IMG/VR virus record: IMGVR_UViG_3300007346_000217
Location: 1 to 24,813 of that record
Direction: 5' to 3' (one strand)
From: a virus
Length of the DNA stretch: 24,813 bases
A model generated the notes under the pieces. The model was not told the origin of the DNA, did no database searches, and was given only the letters and a program-made list of their open reading frames with translations. Positions 1 to 5,893 of this stretch are shown here, one piece after another. A program made the position numbers and the translations under genes. Position 1 is the stretch's first letter; each line of letters begins with the position of its first letter.

Positions 1-188
1 AATCCCCAACTTTGCCAGTATTGTTTATCGTGCCACTGTGTGGCTTTACCACAACCATAATCCAACATACTGGTCACGCCATAGTTGCTGACTAACTGGA
101 CAACATCTCTGTGATTGCGTCTGTAACTGTTACCTGGATATACATCCTGTTTGTGGTATTCACGATATAGGGGGATTTTACTTGTCAT
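1..188 (-). CDS. SAM-dependent methyltransferase, N-terminal part (runs off left edge)
   Basis: The ATG at 188 opens a frame that stays open to the window edge and gives 62 residues. Residues 42-49 read LDYGCGKA, the glycine-rich motif I that binds S-adenosylmethionine in class I (Rossmann-fold) methyltransferases, preceded by a short hydrophobic strand (TSM). The substrate cannot be told because the rest lies outside the window. The start lies only 3 bases after the stop of the 238-residue gene upstream, so it is likely in the same transcript; there is no strong Shine-Dalgarno, only an A-rich GGAAAA. Small free-standing methyltransferases with this motif are common in marine phages, where roles in DNA, protein or glycan modification are mostly unproven. 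The family is fairly certain; the role is unknown. Confidence 0.75.
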   Translation of the reverse strand, partial: MTSKIPLYREYHKQDVYPGNSYRRNHRDVVQLVSNYGVTSMLDYGCGKATQWHDKQYWQSWG

Positions 189-191
189 TGT

Positions 192-908
192 TTAATATTT
201 TTCCAATAACAATTCAAAGCCAGCACTAACACCTGATGTGGCATCAACTTTACACTGGACTTCGATATCTGTTTTGGATTGTAACATTTCCACAACTTCA
301 TAGTGTCTAACAAACTGTGCGCCCCACGCGGTGCCATATACTTTAACATTGAAACTACCACCATTGTCAAATGGTCTGGTAATCAATCTACAGGTCATTT
401 CTTTTTGCTTGCTTGGACTGGCATACATGCTCAGTATGAAAGCACGATAGTTTCTAGGCACTGTGTATACTGCCATTAAACTTTGACCTTGATCTGCTAA
501 AATATATGCTCTAACTGTGCCACCAACTGTTGCTGATATATCACCAACATTAACAGCGCCAGTATTACAAGTGATGGTTGCCATACGAAACACACGCAAG
601 AATGTGGTTGTGCTTGCTGCTCCACCAACTGTTACTGTCTCTGTTACTAAGTCCCAATTTTGATCTAAACCTGATACTGCTACTGTTGTGCCATTGTCAG
701 CCGCACTATTTGATGATGTTAGTGTTAGGACACCTGCTGTTGTTATATATGGATAGGGTGTTACACCTTCCCATATTGTTGTGAATGTGGTGCCTACACT
801 GGCCGCATATCCAAATTTTTGTATACCACTAAGGTCACCAATTAGTCCTTTAGCAATAGCAATACCACCGTGGATATTATTGACATGTTGCCCTGCTGAA
901 TAACTCAT
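192..908 (-). CDS. Putative virion structural protein, beta-rich, paralogue of the 1070-1822 product
   Basis: This 238-residue protein is rich in Gly, Thr, Val and Ser, with no signal peptide or membrane segment, and alternates short beta-like strands with polar loops. Residues about 38-115 align by eye with the product of 1070-1822: VGTTF/VGTSL, TTAGVLTLTSSNSAADNGT/TAGEILKVVSSSANDTNTG, then a GLD motif and a T-V-x-G/N-x-N-G segment. Both proteins end with an LLLE/VLLE strand. The start at 908 has AGGAG eight bases upstream. The family is seen in environmental phages as an uncharacterised virion protein; decoration or fibre-like roles would fit, but I cannot choose. Being in the late region supports a structural role, which remains inference. 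Confidence 0.55.
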   Translation of the reverse strand: MSYSAGQHVNNIHGGIAIAKGLIGDLSGIQKFGYAASVGTTFTTIWEGVTPYPYITTAGVLTLTSSNSAADNGTTVAVSGLDQNWDLVTETVTVGGAASTTTFLRVFRMATITCNTGAVNVGDISATVGGTVRAYILADQGQSLMAVYTVPRNYRAFILSMYASPSKQKEMTCRLITRPFDNGGSFNVKVYGTAWGAQFVRHYEVVEMLQSKTDIEVQCKVDATSGVSAGFELLLEKY

Positions 909-1007
909 TTATAATTCTCCTATAATAGGTTTGGGTGCGGGCTGGCTTTACAGCACACTGCCCGTCTTACCCCGTCCCTTAGACAATGGTTTTTGTAACC
1001 ACTGGCA

Positions 1008-1070
1008 TTATTTCTTCTTTGGCTTTGGTTTTGGTTTAGGTTTGCCATAACCTTTCTTACCGTATGCCAT
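1008..1070 (-). CDS. Tiny Lys/Pro-rich basic peptide (20 aa)
   Basis: A 20-residue frame starts MAYGKKGYGK and continues as alternating K and P to the end, so it is extremely basic. Its ATG overlaps the stop of the upstream 250-residue gene (TAATG), and GGAG lies eight bases upstream, which makes translation plausible despite its size. Similar Lys-rich mini-proteins occur beside virion genes in environmental phages; DNA or scaffold binding would be a guess. After its TAA the same frame continues open for 19 more codons with another basic stretch (residues SKGRGKTG), which could be a lost extension. Confidence 0.5.
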   Translation of the reverse strand: MAYGKKGYGKPKPKPKPKKK

Positions 1071-1822
1071 TAGTCTGTCTCCAACAATACTTGGAAATCA
1101 GCACCAACTGCTACTTCACCACCAGTTAAACTTTTAGCACGGAATTCAATAATCCCGCCTCGTTGTAACTGGAATGGATTTGGCAATTGATAAGGTGTTG
1201 GACCACCAGCACCAACAATAACTGTTAGTTTCTGGAAGAATGGTGTGCTACCTGGGACTGGGCAACCCCAAATACTAACTTGAGCATTACCTGTAGCACT
1301 ACAAACAAAACTGGTTAAGTAACCATATTGATTACTAGCAACGTGCCAAGCCGCTGTTTGTTGTTGGTTTTCACCAGCACCAATTTCATATAACTTAGTT
1401 GTGCCATCATTGGCATATACAGTGATAAGACCATCATTAAAGTCACCACCTGTGCCAACCTTTTGGACACGCAAATCATTGATGTGTTTAAATGCGTTTA
1501 CAGTTTCAACTACTGTAGTGCCATTTAGGTTTACATCTTCTTCAAGATAAAGACCATCATTATCTAAACCTTTAATACGGATTCTTCTGGCATGTGCGCT
1601 GCCAGTGTTGGTGTCATTGGCACTGCTACTAACAACTTTTAGGATCTCACCTGCTGTTAGAATGTTTCTAATACCACCTGTATAGTGGATTGTTTCCAGT
1701 GATGTCCCCACTGCTGGGTTAAGGCCACTGGTGCCTTTTAATTCTATTTTGTCAATTCTGCCAGCACTTAATTCCAGACCTGCTGGAAGTGTAGTAACTG
1801 GTTGACCTCCTGACATAGGCAT
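1070..1822 (-). CDS. Putative virion structural protein, beta-rich, paralogue of the 192-908 product
   Basis: A 250-residue Gly/Thr/Val-rich protein without signal peptide or membrane helices. It shares with the 192-908 product the order VGTSxET, TAGxxLxxxSSSAxDxxTG, a GLD motif, a T-V-V-E-T-V segment with a following hydrophobic strand, and a terminal LLE strand, so the two are diverged duplicates. The start at 1822 has GAGGAA seven bases upstream; MPMSGG could also begin at the second Met (1816). The late-region location and beta-rich make-up suggest a particle surface component such as a decoration or fibre-associated protein. The exact function is not recognisable. Confidence 0.55.
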   Translation of the reverse strand: MPMSGGQPVTTLPAGLELSAGRIDKIELKGTSGLNPAVGTSLETIHYTGGIRNILTAGEILKVVSSSANDTNTGSAHARRIRIKGLDNDGLYLEEDVNLNGTTVVETVNAFKHINDLRVQKVGTGGDFNDGLITVYANDGTTKLYEIGAGENQQQTAAWHVASNQYGYLTSFVCSATGNAQVSIWGCPVPGSTPFFQKLTVIVGAGGPTPYQLPNPFQLQRGGIIEFRAKSLTGGEVAVGADFQVLLETD

Positions 1823-1856
1823 AACGTTATTCCTCTTCTTTTGTAAATCTGCTTGA

Positions 1857-2090
1857 TCAGAGCAGACTGATTATTTTATCTCCAAATATACTGCCTATAC
1901 TGGCTGTAATAAGAAGGAGAAGGATGGCCCACATTCTAGTGTCCATCTTATCCACTGTTTTGCGGATACCGTCCATATCTTTTTCAATGTGAAAAAGGTG
2001 ATTGTTTTTTATTGTGTCAATGTCTCTTTCGATGACTTTAAGCATCATAGTGTTTTCTTCAACACGCTCTTCTAATTTTTTATCAGCCAT
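1857..2090 (-). CDS. XhlA-like coiled-coil protein with C-terminal membrane anchor (possible holin accessory)
   Basis: In this 77-residue protein, residues 5-50 form a charged amphipathic helix with heptad-like spacing (ERVEENTMMLKVIERDIDTI), followed by a single hydrophobic segment at about 53-70 and a short basic/hydrophobic tail. This layout matches the XhlA/hemolysin family, small phage or prophage proteins that sit on the membrane with a coiled coil in the cytoplasm and take part in lysis with a holin and endolysin. No endolysin lies next door, so lysis is only a possibility; other coiled-coil membrane proteins look alike. A GGGGGA tract serves as the only ribosome-binding candidate. An AATAAATA site lies 28 bases upstream of the start. 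Confidence 0.5.
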   Translation of the reverse strand: MADKKLEERVEENTMMLKVIERDIDTIKNNHLFHIEKDMDGIRKTVDKMDTRMWAILLLLITASIGSIFGDKIISLL

Positions 2091-2118
2091 CGTTTTCCCC
2101 CATTGGCACTCTTTTTGT

Positions 2119-2126
2119 TATTTATT
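2119..2126 (-). promoter_or_regulatory. T4-late-promoter-like octamer AATAAATA
   Basis: AATAAATA on the coding strand lies just past the end of the HTH gene and 28 bases before the start codon at 2090. It matches the NATAAATA core of T4-like late promoters and belongs to a set of eight boundary sites in this window. Confidence 0.4.
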
Positions 2127-2137
2127 AGCGCAAAACA

Positions 2138-2476
2138 CTACTTGTCGTCCCAGGGAAGAATAGTTGTATCATCATCACTAACTGGATTATCACTGTAGCC
2201 CAGTAATTGTTTTGATAACCATATCTGAATGGTAGCGTTGTCTTTTTCACAAGCATTACGCATCATTGCTCTGCGTAATTTGATTTTACCACCGGCTAAT
2301 CCTTCTTCGTATACGTCTCTGTAGTTGCGCTCTATTGTATCACTGCTTACACCCATAACATACGCAACTTCTTTTAGTGAGCAATGTAACTCAGCCAGTT
2401 TGCGTATCTGATCTTTGTCTAATTCAATTTTTGGGCGTCCGCCTCGATTCTTCTTTTTTACTGTCTCTTCTGACAT
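2138..2476 (-). CDS. HTH DNA-binding protein, terminase small subunit-like
   Basis: A 112-residue protein. A basic N-terminus with GGRPK leads into a helix-turn-helix at about residues 22-52 (LAELHCSLKEVAYVMGVSSD, then TIERNYRD), and a basic helical segment KIKLRRAMMRNA follows. The stretch IWLSKQLLGYSDN is the end signature common in small HTH proteins annotated as terminase small subunits, which bind packaging-initiation DNA and regulate the large subunit. Here it lies about 20 kb downstream of the portal rather than beside it, and no large terminase is in the window, so a regulatory HTH protein is the alternative. The start at 2476 has GAGGGGAAG upstream. Confidence 0.55.
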   Translation of the reverse strand: MSEETVKKKNRGGRPKIELDKDQIRKLAELHCSLKEVAYVMGVSSDTIERNYRDVYEEGLAGGKIKLRRAMMRNACEKDNATIQIWLSKQLLGYSDNPVSDDDTTILPWDDK

Positions 2477-2508
2477 TGTCTTCCCCTCTCACGCCTTGGG
2501 TAGGCTGT

Positions 2509-2652
2509 TTAAAATATTGCTGTATAAACTTTATACAACAGATATCCAGCATAGTGAATAAATGCTAAACTCATTAATGCGTTTAACAATACCACACAAT
2601 GGCGGATATGTTTAATTGTAATCATTTGATTGTATTCGTTACTTTCTTTCAT
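2509..2652 (-). CDS. Small single-span membrane protein (47 aa), unknown
   Basis: This 47-residue frame has a polar basic N-terminus (MKESNEYN, then IKHIRH) followed by a continuous hydrophobic helix at about residues 19-45 ending at IF. One membrane span with a positively charged leading side predicts the N-terminus in the cytoplasm. It occupies the otherwise empty gap between the 137-residue gene and the HTH gene. The ribosome site is weak (AGGGTAAACGACA before the ATG). Together with the neighbouring XhlA-like protein it might take part in lysis, but I see no diagnostic motif; a superinfection-exclusion peptide would look the same. Confidence 0.5.
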   Translation of the reverse strand: MKESNEYNQMITIKHIRHCVVLLNALMSLAFIHYAGYLLYKVYTAIF

Positions 2653-2729
2653 TGTCGTTTACCCTGTATTTAGTTAAATATAGTTGAGCATCCAAGTGTA
2701 TCCGGGGGGTTATACATTTGGGGTTGCTC

Positions 2730-2762
2730 CGGGGAGTTGAGTCCGTCTCACTCCCCGTTTTT
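2730..2762 (+). terminator. Perfect 8-bp hairpin with T5 tail on the plus strand; overlaps a minus-strand stop codon
   Basis: CGGGGAGT (2730-2737) pairs perfectly with ACTCCCCG (2750-2757), with extra GAG/CTC pairing inside. On the plus strand it is followed at once by TTTTT, a rho-independent terminator form. On the coding (minus) strand there is no T tract, and the TGA of the 137-residue gene lies inside the stem. It would stop antisense transcription, or act as a processing or stability hairpin for the mRNA. Confidence 0.5.
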
Positions 2763-3161
2763 GTCTAATTGGACTAAAACTAGACTGTTTTTTACCAGCC
2801 AATCAATTGGCTCACCCGGATCAATTAGGATTGCTCTGCTATCCCATATAACACCAAATTCATAACTCAAATGTCTAAACAATTCCATTAGTGTGACATA
2901 GGCATCATACTGTTTACGATCGATGCCAGTGTCAATGCTCTGTAACATGTCATAACAATACATAAAGTTTGCCTGATCAAGTAGTGCGTCTCCAATACCA
3001 GTATGCTCCATCATGTCGTCAAAACTTGGATATTGATCTGCTAGTGTTTTAAGCGCATCTCTAAATTTAGTAATAACAGTTATCACTATAGTTGCGTTTT
3101 GTGGATTGTAAAACTGGAAATTTTCCTGTTTATCCCAGAATCCTTCAGTTGCGTGTGACAT
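2748..3161 (-). CDS. Unknown phage protein, 137 aa
   Basis: I do not recognise this protein. It is acidic, mostly helical by composition, without membrane segments, and has an aromatic-rich middle (NFMYCYDMLQ). An ATG at 3173 could add four residues, but the ATG at 3161 has GGAGG five bases upstream, whereas that motif lies inside the longer version, so I chose 3161. The gene overlaps the upstream basic 130-residue gene by 17 bases, which implies translational coupling. Its stop codon lies in the hairpin at 2730-2757. Confidence 0.6.
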   Translation of the reverse strand: MSHATEGFWDKQENFQFYNPQNATIVITVITKFRDALKTLADQYPSFDDMMEHTGIGDALLDQANFMYCYDMLQSIDTGIDRKQYDAYVTLMELFRHLSYEFGVIWDSRAILIDPGEPIDWLVKNSLVLVQLDKNGE

Positions 3162-3537
3162 TACCACCTCCACTTGCTATGGTTTTGCGTGTAGTGCGTC
3201 TTTTGATTACTACTTCTACACCGGGTTTGTCGTGTGTTAGTGGTTGTAATTTGCGCTCTAGTCGCTTTAATTCGTTTAATTCCTGTTTAAACTTAATCTG
3301 TTTTTTATTTACAATATCAAATACTCGTCTAGCCTGATAACGTGCTAGTGGATATAAACTGTTTTTTGCTCGTGTATTAATAGTGTATACAATTCTTTGT
3401 TGATCTATGTCTCCTCTGGTTGCCACTGTCTTACAGGCAAAGCGTAACCATTTGAGGATAACCTCTCGTTTTTCCGCTTGTTTGTGTGTTGAAACATACT
3501 TCCACCATTTGCGAAAGCGTTTATCGCTGTGTGCCAT
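3145..3537 (-). CDS. Unknown basic phage protein, 130 aa
   Basis: A very basic 130-residue protein rich in Lys, Arg and Trp at the N-terminus (FRKWWKYV), with a predicted long charged helix at about residues 75-100 (KKQIKFKQELNELKRLERK). It has no membrane segment and no family I recognise. The charge suggests nucleic acid or membrane-surface contact, but this is inference. The start at 3537 lies 4 bases after the upstream stop, with AAGGAG nine bases before it and GATAAATA 23 bases before it. Confidence 0.55.
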   Translation of the reverse strand: MAHSDKRFRKWWKYVSTHKQAEKREVILKWLRFACKTVATRGDIDQQRIVYTINTRAKNSLYPLARYQARRVFDIVNKKQIKFKQELNELKRLERKLQPLTHDKPGVEVVIKRRTTRKTIASGGGNVTRN

Positions 3538-3540
3538 TGG

Positions 3541-4113
3541 TTAATCTCCTTTAGTTGTAGTATTTATCGAGTATTTAAACTCACTGTTTGTCACTGTGTT
3601 AAGTCCAGTATCCACTCTATCTGTGACAAAGAATACGGCTGTGTTTACGCTGTCCAGTGCTTGCTCAATGCCCTGTCTGTGACTGCCTCGTGTGCTTGCT
3701 CTACTGACGTTGTTGTTTTTACGGAATGGATAGTCATATACATTATTACCTGTATCGTCTTCAGGATTGAGTATTCCATTAAAACCAACGCAATATATGT
3801 CTTCACCGGGGTGTAAGTGATGTGCTAGTCCTATAGCAGTGGCACCGGCATTGCCCCATTCACAGGGTAATGTTTGCCAGTAATCCCTTAATTCCTCTGC
3901 TCGTCTGTTTTGTAGATATCTGTCCTTAGTCCAGAAAGGGATATCTGTTTTAGTTGTGTTGTGTTTGTTGATGTAATGTAGTGCTTTTCTGTCAAATATC
4001 ACACAATGATCTAAATCCCAGTTTTCATATGCCCTATTACATCCAATCAATATGTGATTGTCAAGTGGATGCCAATTTAAACTATCTGGGTGATTACCTA
4101 TAACTATAACCAT
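3541..4113 (-). CDS. DUF115/CST-I sialyltransferase-like protein, 190 aa
   Basis: The N-terminus VIVIGNHPDSLN resembles the gNGPSL loop of DUF115 (MptE-like) and CST-I-type glycosyltransferase folds. It is followed by ILIGCNRAY (residues 21-29), a strand ending in D41 (HCVIFDR), and WGNAGATAIGLAHHL plus IYCVGFNG (about 86-113), which matches the family pattern of 'nsG..Al.lA...G...IyllGfD'. Such enzymes move sugar nucleotides or sialic-acid-like sugars. The protein is shorter than typical cellular members and the C-terminal 50 residues are polar and repetitive. A role in glycosylating virions or host surface is inference. AAGGAG and an AATAAATA site precede the start. Confidence 0.45.
   Translation of the reverse strand: MVIVIGNHPDSLNWHPLDNHILIGCNRAYENWDLDHCVIFDRKALHYINKHNTTKTDIPFWTKDRYLQNRRAEELRDYWQTLPCEWGNAGATAIGLAHHLHPGEDIYCVGFNGILNPEDDTGNNVYDYPFRKNNNVSRASTRGSHRQGIEQALDSVNTAVFFVTDRVDTGLNTVTNSEFKYSINTTTKGD
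3561..3568 (-). promoter_or_regulatory. T4-late-promoter-like octamer GATAAATA
   Basis: GATAAATA on the coding strand lies within the last codons of the 190-residue gene, 23 bases before the start of the 130-residue gene. A transcript from it would carry a short leader containing AAGGAG. Confidence 0.4.
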
Positions 4114-4132
4114 CTGATTACTCCTTTTGTTT

Positions 4133-4140
4133 TATTTATT
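4133..4140 (-). promoter_or_regulatory. T4-late-promoter-like octamer AATAAATA
   Basis: AATAAATA lies 19 bases before the start codon at 4113, with AAGGAG between them. The layout is nearly the same as at 3561-3568. Confidence 0.45.
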
Positions 4141-4318
4141 TCATCTTAAACCTCCAAACTTCGTTTAGAGGAAACATCAACTTCATCTGTTATCGCTATC
4201 GCTCTAACATCTTCAGTTGTGTTTAGTTTACTTCGAATCGATTAGATATAAAACATATGATTTATTTGATGTCTGTTAAGACATCGAAGTGATTATATAT
4301 TACCACGAAATTTTAGTC

Positions 4319-4344
4319 ACACTAAGCCTGATTTGGCTTAGTGT
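4319..4344. repeat. Perfect 10-bp inverted repeat with 6-base loop
   Basis: ACACTAAGCC and GGCTTAGTGT are separated by TGATTT. No T tract follows on either strand, so this is not a standard terminator. Direct copies of ATATTACCAC flank it at 4297-4306 and 4353-4362. Confidence 0.7.
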
Positions 4345-4533
4345 AACCTGAAATATTACCACTCATCTCAGTCAATACAGATTAGTCAACCCTTACGGGA
4401 TTAGGTAGGTTTTGCTATCACCTTTTACGACTACACTTGGACGCAGGGTGTGTATGCCTACTGTATAAAACATACACTCCTTCCAGGTTATTAGTGTCAA
4501 TAGAGCCTGGTCACTTTCTTTATTCCTGGGTGG

Positions 4534-4905
4534 TTAGTCCCAGGGCACCTCATCATTAGTGCTACGCTGGTTAACATCTGTTATTACCACAGGTGCTACC
4601 ATCGTTTTTGTGTGCTCCTCGTCGGATGCTTTTTCCACAGCGGTATTACTATCTGGCCCGCTAACCTTATGTGATGATTTGAATACCCAATTCATTAGTT
4701 TATCAAATTGGTATTGTTTTAATTTGCCTAGATTGTCAGTGCCATAATATTTTAGTGCCAATGCTTTTGCCCTTGCTTCTAATTGTTTGCCATGTTTTGT
4801 TTCTTTTTTTGCCTTGTTAGCATATTTTATAACAGCAGGAATTGATTGTTGAATTCCTGCCTGTGCTATTTTATATGCCCGATCTTTGCCAGTAAATTTT
4901 GCCAT
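4534..4905 (-). CDS. Unknown phage protein, 123 aa
   Basis: Not recognised. The N-terminal 75 residues are Lys/Ala-rich and helical, with a positively charged face (KYANKAKKETKHGKQLEARA). The C-terminal third is polar and acidic and probably disordered. There is no membrane segment or Cys. The only ribosome-binding candidate is AGGCAAAT, some nine bases before the ATG. The consensus sigma70-type promoter at 4962-4990 lies about 50 bases upstream, so this gene is probably its first target and may be expressed apart from the structural operon. The last codons lie in a CCTGGG/CCCAGG hairpin. Confidence 0.6.
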   Translation of the reverse strand: MAKFTGKDRAYKIAQAGIQQSIPAVIKYANKAKKETKHGKQLEARAKALALKYYGTDNLGKLKQYQFDKLMNWVFKSSHKVSGPDSNTAVEKASDEEHTKTMVAPVVITDVNQRSTNDEVPWD

Positions 4906-4956
4906 TGTCTATTTGCCTGTATTAGCCTATGTAAGTGCCTATTAAAATGCCTAATA

Positions 4957-4974
4957 TCAGTATTATAATACTGA
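4957..4974. promoter_or_regulatory. 18-bp perfect palindrome over the -10 box of P3 (operator candidate)
   Basis: TCAGTATTATAATACTGA is fully self-complementary and is centred on the TATAAT of the promoter at 4962-4990. A dimeric repressor bound here would block RNA polymerase. Its half AGTATTA resembles the AGTGTTA half of the P2 palindrome. Confidence 0.55.
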
Positions 4975-4990
4975 ATATAAAATATGTCAA
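4962..4990 (-). promoter_or_regulatory. Consensus sigma70-type promoter P3
   Basis: On the minus strand TTGACA (4985-4990) and TATAAT (4962-4967) are separated by exactly 17 bases. Both hexamers match the bacterial housekeeping consensus perfectly. The expected start near 4955 leaves a leader of about 50 bases before the 123-residue gene. It overlaps the end of the 51-residue gene region and an 18-bp palindrome. Confidence 0.75.
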
Positions 4991-4992
4991 CA

Positions 4993-5148
4993 CTAACATT
5001 TCTCTAACTCATCAGCGATCTCTACTTTAACACCTAAACTGTCCACTGTGATCCAGTCAAGTCGCTCTTTTAGATCGTCTGGAATGTTTGCTTCAATGTA
5101 TTTGTCATATTCGTATAGTGCCTTCATTACGGCTTCTCTTTGTGTCAT
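4993..5148 (-). CDS. Small acidic phage protein, 51 aa, unknown
   Basis: The ATG at 5148 overlaps the stop of the upstream gene (TAATG), with GGAG seven bases before it. The 51-residue product is charged and helical (MTQREAVMKALYEYDKYIEA) and ends in Lys-Cys; no membrane span. Its coding character is supported by the coupling, the ribosome site and the balanced composition. Function is not recognisable. It would be co-transcribed with the 119-residue gene from P2. Confidence 0.65.
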   Translation of the reverse strand: MTQREAVMKALYEYDKYIEANIPDDLKERLDWITVDSLGVKVEIADELEKC

Positions 5149-5507
5149 TATTTGTCTCCAAAATCAAATAGGTCATGTAAAATTGCGCTTCTAGCGTCAT
5201 ACCTAATATGGCTATTGATAGTGATTAACATTTGATCCCTGTCATCAACTTCTGTCAAAATTGTTGGCATTGAATCACCATGTATTTGAGTTTTGTCCTT
5301 GGGCATTAGTTTAACATCTTTAAGAATAAAACCATGTCCTGCTAAACTACGTTTAACAATATACTGCCAGTTAGTGTAATTTCGCATCGTCGGATCAACA
5401 TATGTATTGTATTCATTACCGTTAAAGTCCATGAATTCGATTTCATAGATTAAGCCACTGTGATGGCGAGATGATGATTTTTTGATGTCTAGAATAAAAA
5501 CTTCCAT
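5148..5507 (-). CDS. Unknown phage protein, 119 aa
   Basis: I place the start at 5507 (MEVFILDIKK), where AGGAG lies seven bases upstream. The frame is open to 5576, but the extra N-terminal codons run through the P2 promoter and a palindrome and lack a ribosome site. The product is soluble, with alternating beta-like segments (SGLIYEIEFMDFNG, NTYVDPTMRNYTNW) that suggest a small alpha/beta or OB-like domain. Nothing catalytic is visible and I do not recognise the family. It is the first gene after P2 and is coupled to the 51-residue gene. Confidence 0.6.
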   Translation of the reverse strand: MEVFILDIKKSSSRHHSGLIYEIEFMDFNGNEYNTYVDPTMRNYTNWQYIVKRSLAGHGFILKDVKLMPKDKTQIHGDSMPTILTEVDDRDQMLITINSHIRYDARSAILHDLFDFGDK

Positions 5508-5535
5508 TGTATTTCTCCTATTTTTAAAAAGTTTT

Positions 5536-5555
5536 AGTGTTACTATAATAACACT
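5536..5555. promoter_or_regulatory. 7-bp inverted repeat overlapping the P2 -10 box (operator candidate)
   Basis: AGTGTTA and TAACACT are perfect inverted halves separated by six bases that hold part of the -10 box of P2. In RNA it could also form a leader hairpin. Confidence 0.5.
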
Positions 5556-5572
5556 TTTATTTATCTTGTCAA
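5545..5572 (-). promoter_or_regulatory. Sigma70-type promoter P2
   Basis: Minus-strand TTGACA (5567-5572) and TATTAT (5545-5550) have a 16-base spacer, 5/6 at -10 and 6/6 at -35. The -10 is embedded in AGTGTTATTATAG, similar to P1 (AGTGTATTATAAG). It lies at the downstream edge of the structured region and would drive the 119- and 51-residue genes. Confidence 0.6.
5558..5565 (-). promoter_or_regulatory. T4-late-promoter-like octamer GATAAATA inside the P2 spacer
   Basis: GATAAATA lies between the -35 and -10 boxes of P2, 50 bases upstream of the start at 5507. If both are used, the same gene would have host-type and late promoters. Confidence 0.35.
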
Positions 5573-5600
5573 GCAAAAAAGCAAGACGTTTTGGTTAAAG

Positions 5601-5700
5601 TGAAGGGATTGTTACGGCCATGAAAAAAATATATTGGATTATATTAGAGTCTCTAAACTTAACGGAGAATAGAGATGCGAAGTTTGTAACAATCCCTTCA
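5601..5700. repeat. 100-bp segment bounded by 15-bp perfect inverted repeats
   Basis: TGAAGGGATTGTTAC at 5601-5615 returns as its exact reverse complement at 5686-5700. No duplicated target site is seen at the edges (AAAG versus ATAT), so a MITE-like insertion is not supported beyond the terminal repeats. Confidence 0.75.
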
Positions 5701-5767
5701 ATATTATTTAGTAAAAGTGGTAGCGTGTATAGCAATGGAGTCCATAAGACTGTGTTTTTTAAGGAGT

Positions 5768-5812
5768 CCCATATTCGGCTGGCCTTGTTTCAGGTAAATT
5801 ACCGAATATGGG
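5768..5812. repeat. 11-bp perfect inverted repeat with 23-base loop
   Basis: CCCATATTCGG (5768-5778) pairs with CCGAATATGGG (5802-5812). It is nested inside the 8-bp pair 5725-5732/5817-5824. Confidence 0.75.
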
Positions 5813-5893
5813 CTGTCTATACACCCAGTGGCTCACTGCCTTGCGGCGTGATCGTCATTTGAAAAGTGGATAACGTTACCAGCGTTACTAAAC

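Larger units (their letters stand above)
4114..4533. other. Structured non-coding stretch (420 bp) with several hairpins
   Basis: No convincing gene lies here; the longest minus-strand frames with an ATG are under 30 codons. It holds GATGTCT/AGACATC (4268-4285, 4-base loop), a perfect 10-bp hairpin ACACTAAGCC/GGCTTAGTGT (4319-4344), GTGTATG/CATACAC (4450-4477) and CCAGG/CCTGG (4483-4510). The 10-mer ATATTACCAC is repeated directly at 4297 and 4353, on either side of the 10-bp hairpin. TTGACA on the minus strand at 4495-4500 lacks a good -10. One frame at about 4150-4240 on the minus strand has coding-like wording without a start, so a gene relic is possible. Either a structured RNA, a leader or a relic would fit. 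Confidence 0.45.

Noticed and set aside
979-1008. Nine-codon frame MPVVTKTIV after the Lys/Pro peptide, possibly shifted into SKGRGKTG
   Set aside because: It would need a +1 shift at GTC TAA without further support; the frame is too short to judge.
4495-4500. TTGACA on the minus strand as a fourth sigma70-type promoter
   Set aside because: No acceptable -10 at 16-18 bases (GTGTAT or TGTATG only), although a palindrome lies there as at P1-P3.
4922-4999. 25-codon frame encoding a very hydrophobic peptide
   Set aside because: It covers the consensus promoter P3 and the 18-bp palindrome and has only a weak ribosome site. AT-rich promoter DNA naturally reads as Ile/Leu/Phe/Tyr codons. It could be real, but I would not list it as a gene.
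5620-5862. Plus-strand frame of 80 codons in the gap between the 119- and 158-residue genes
   Set aside because: It has no ribosome site, runs against all other genes and consists largely of the inverted repeats; its wording is not protein-like. I treat the region as structured non-coding DNA.
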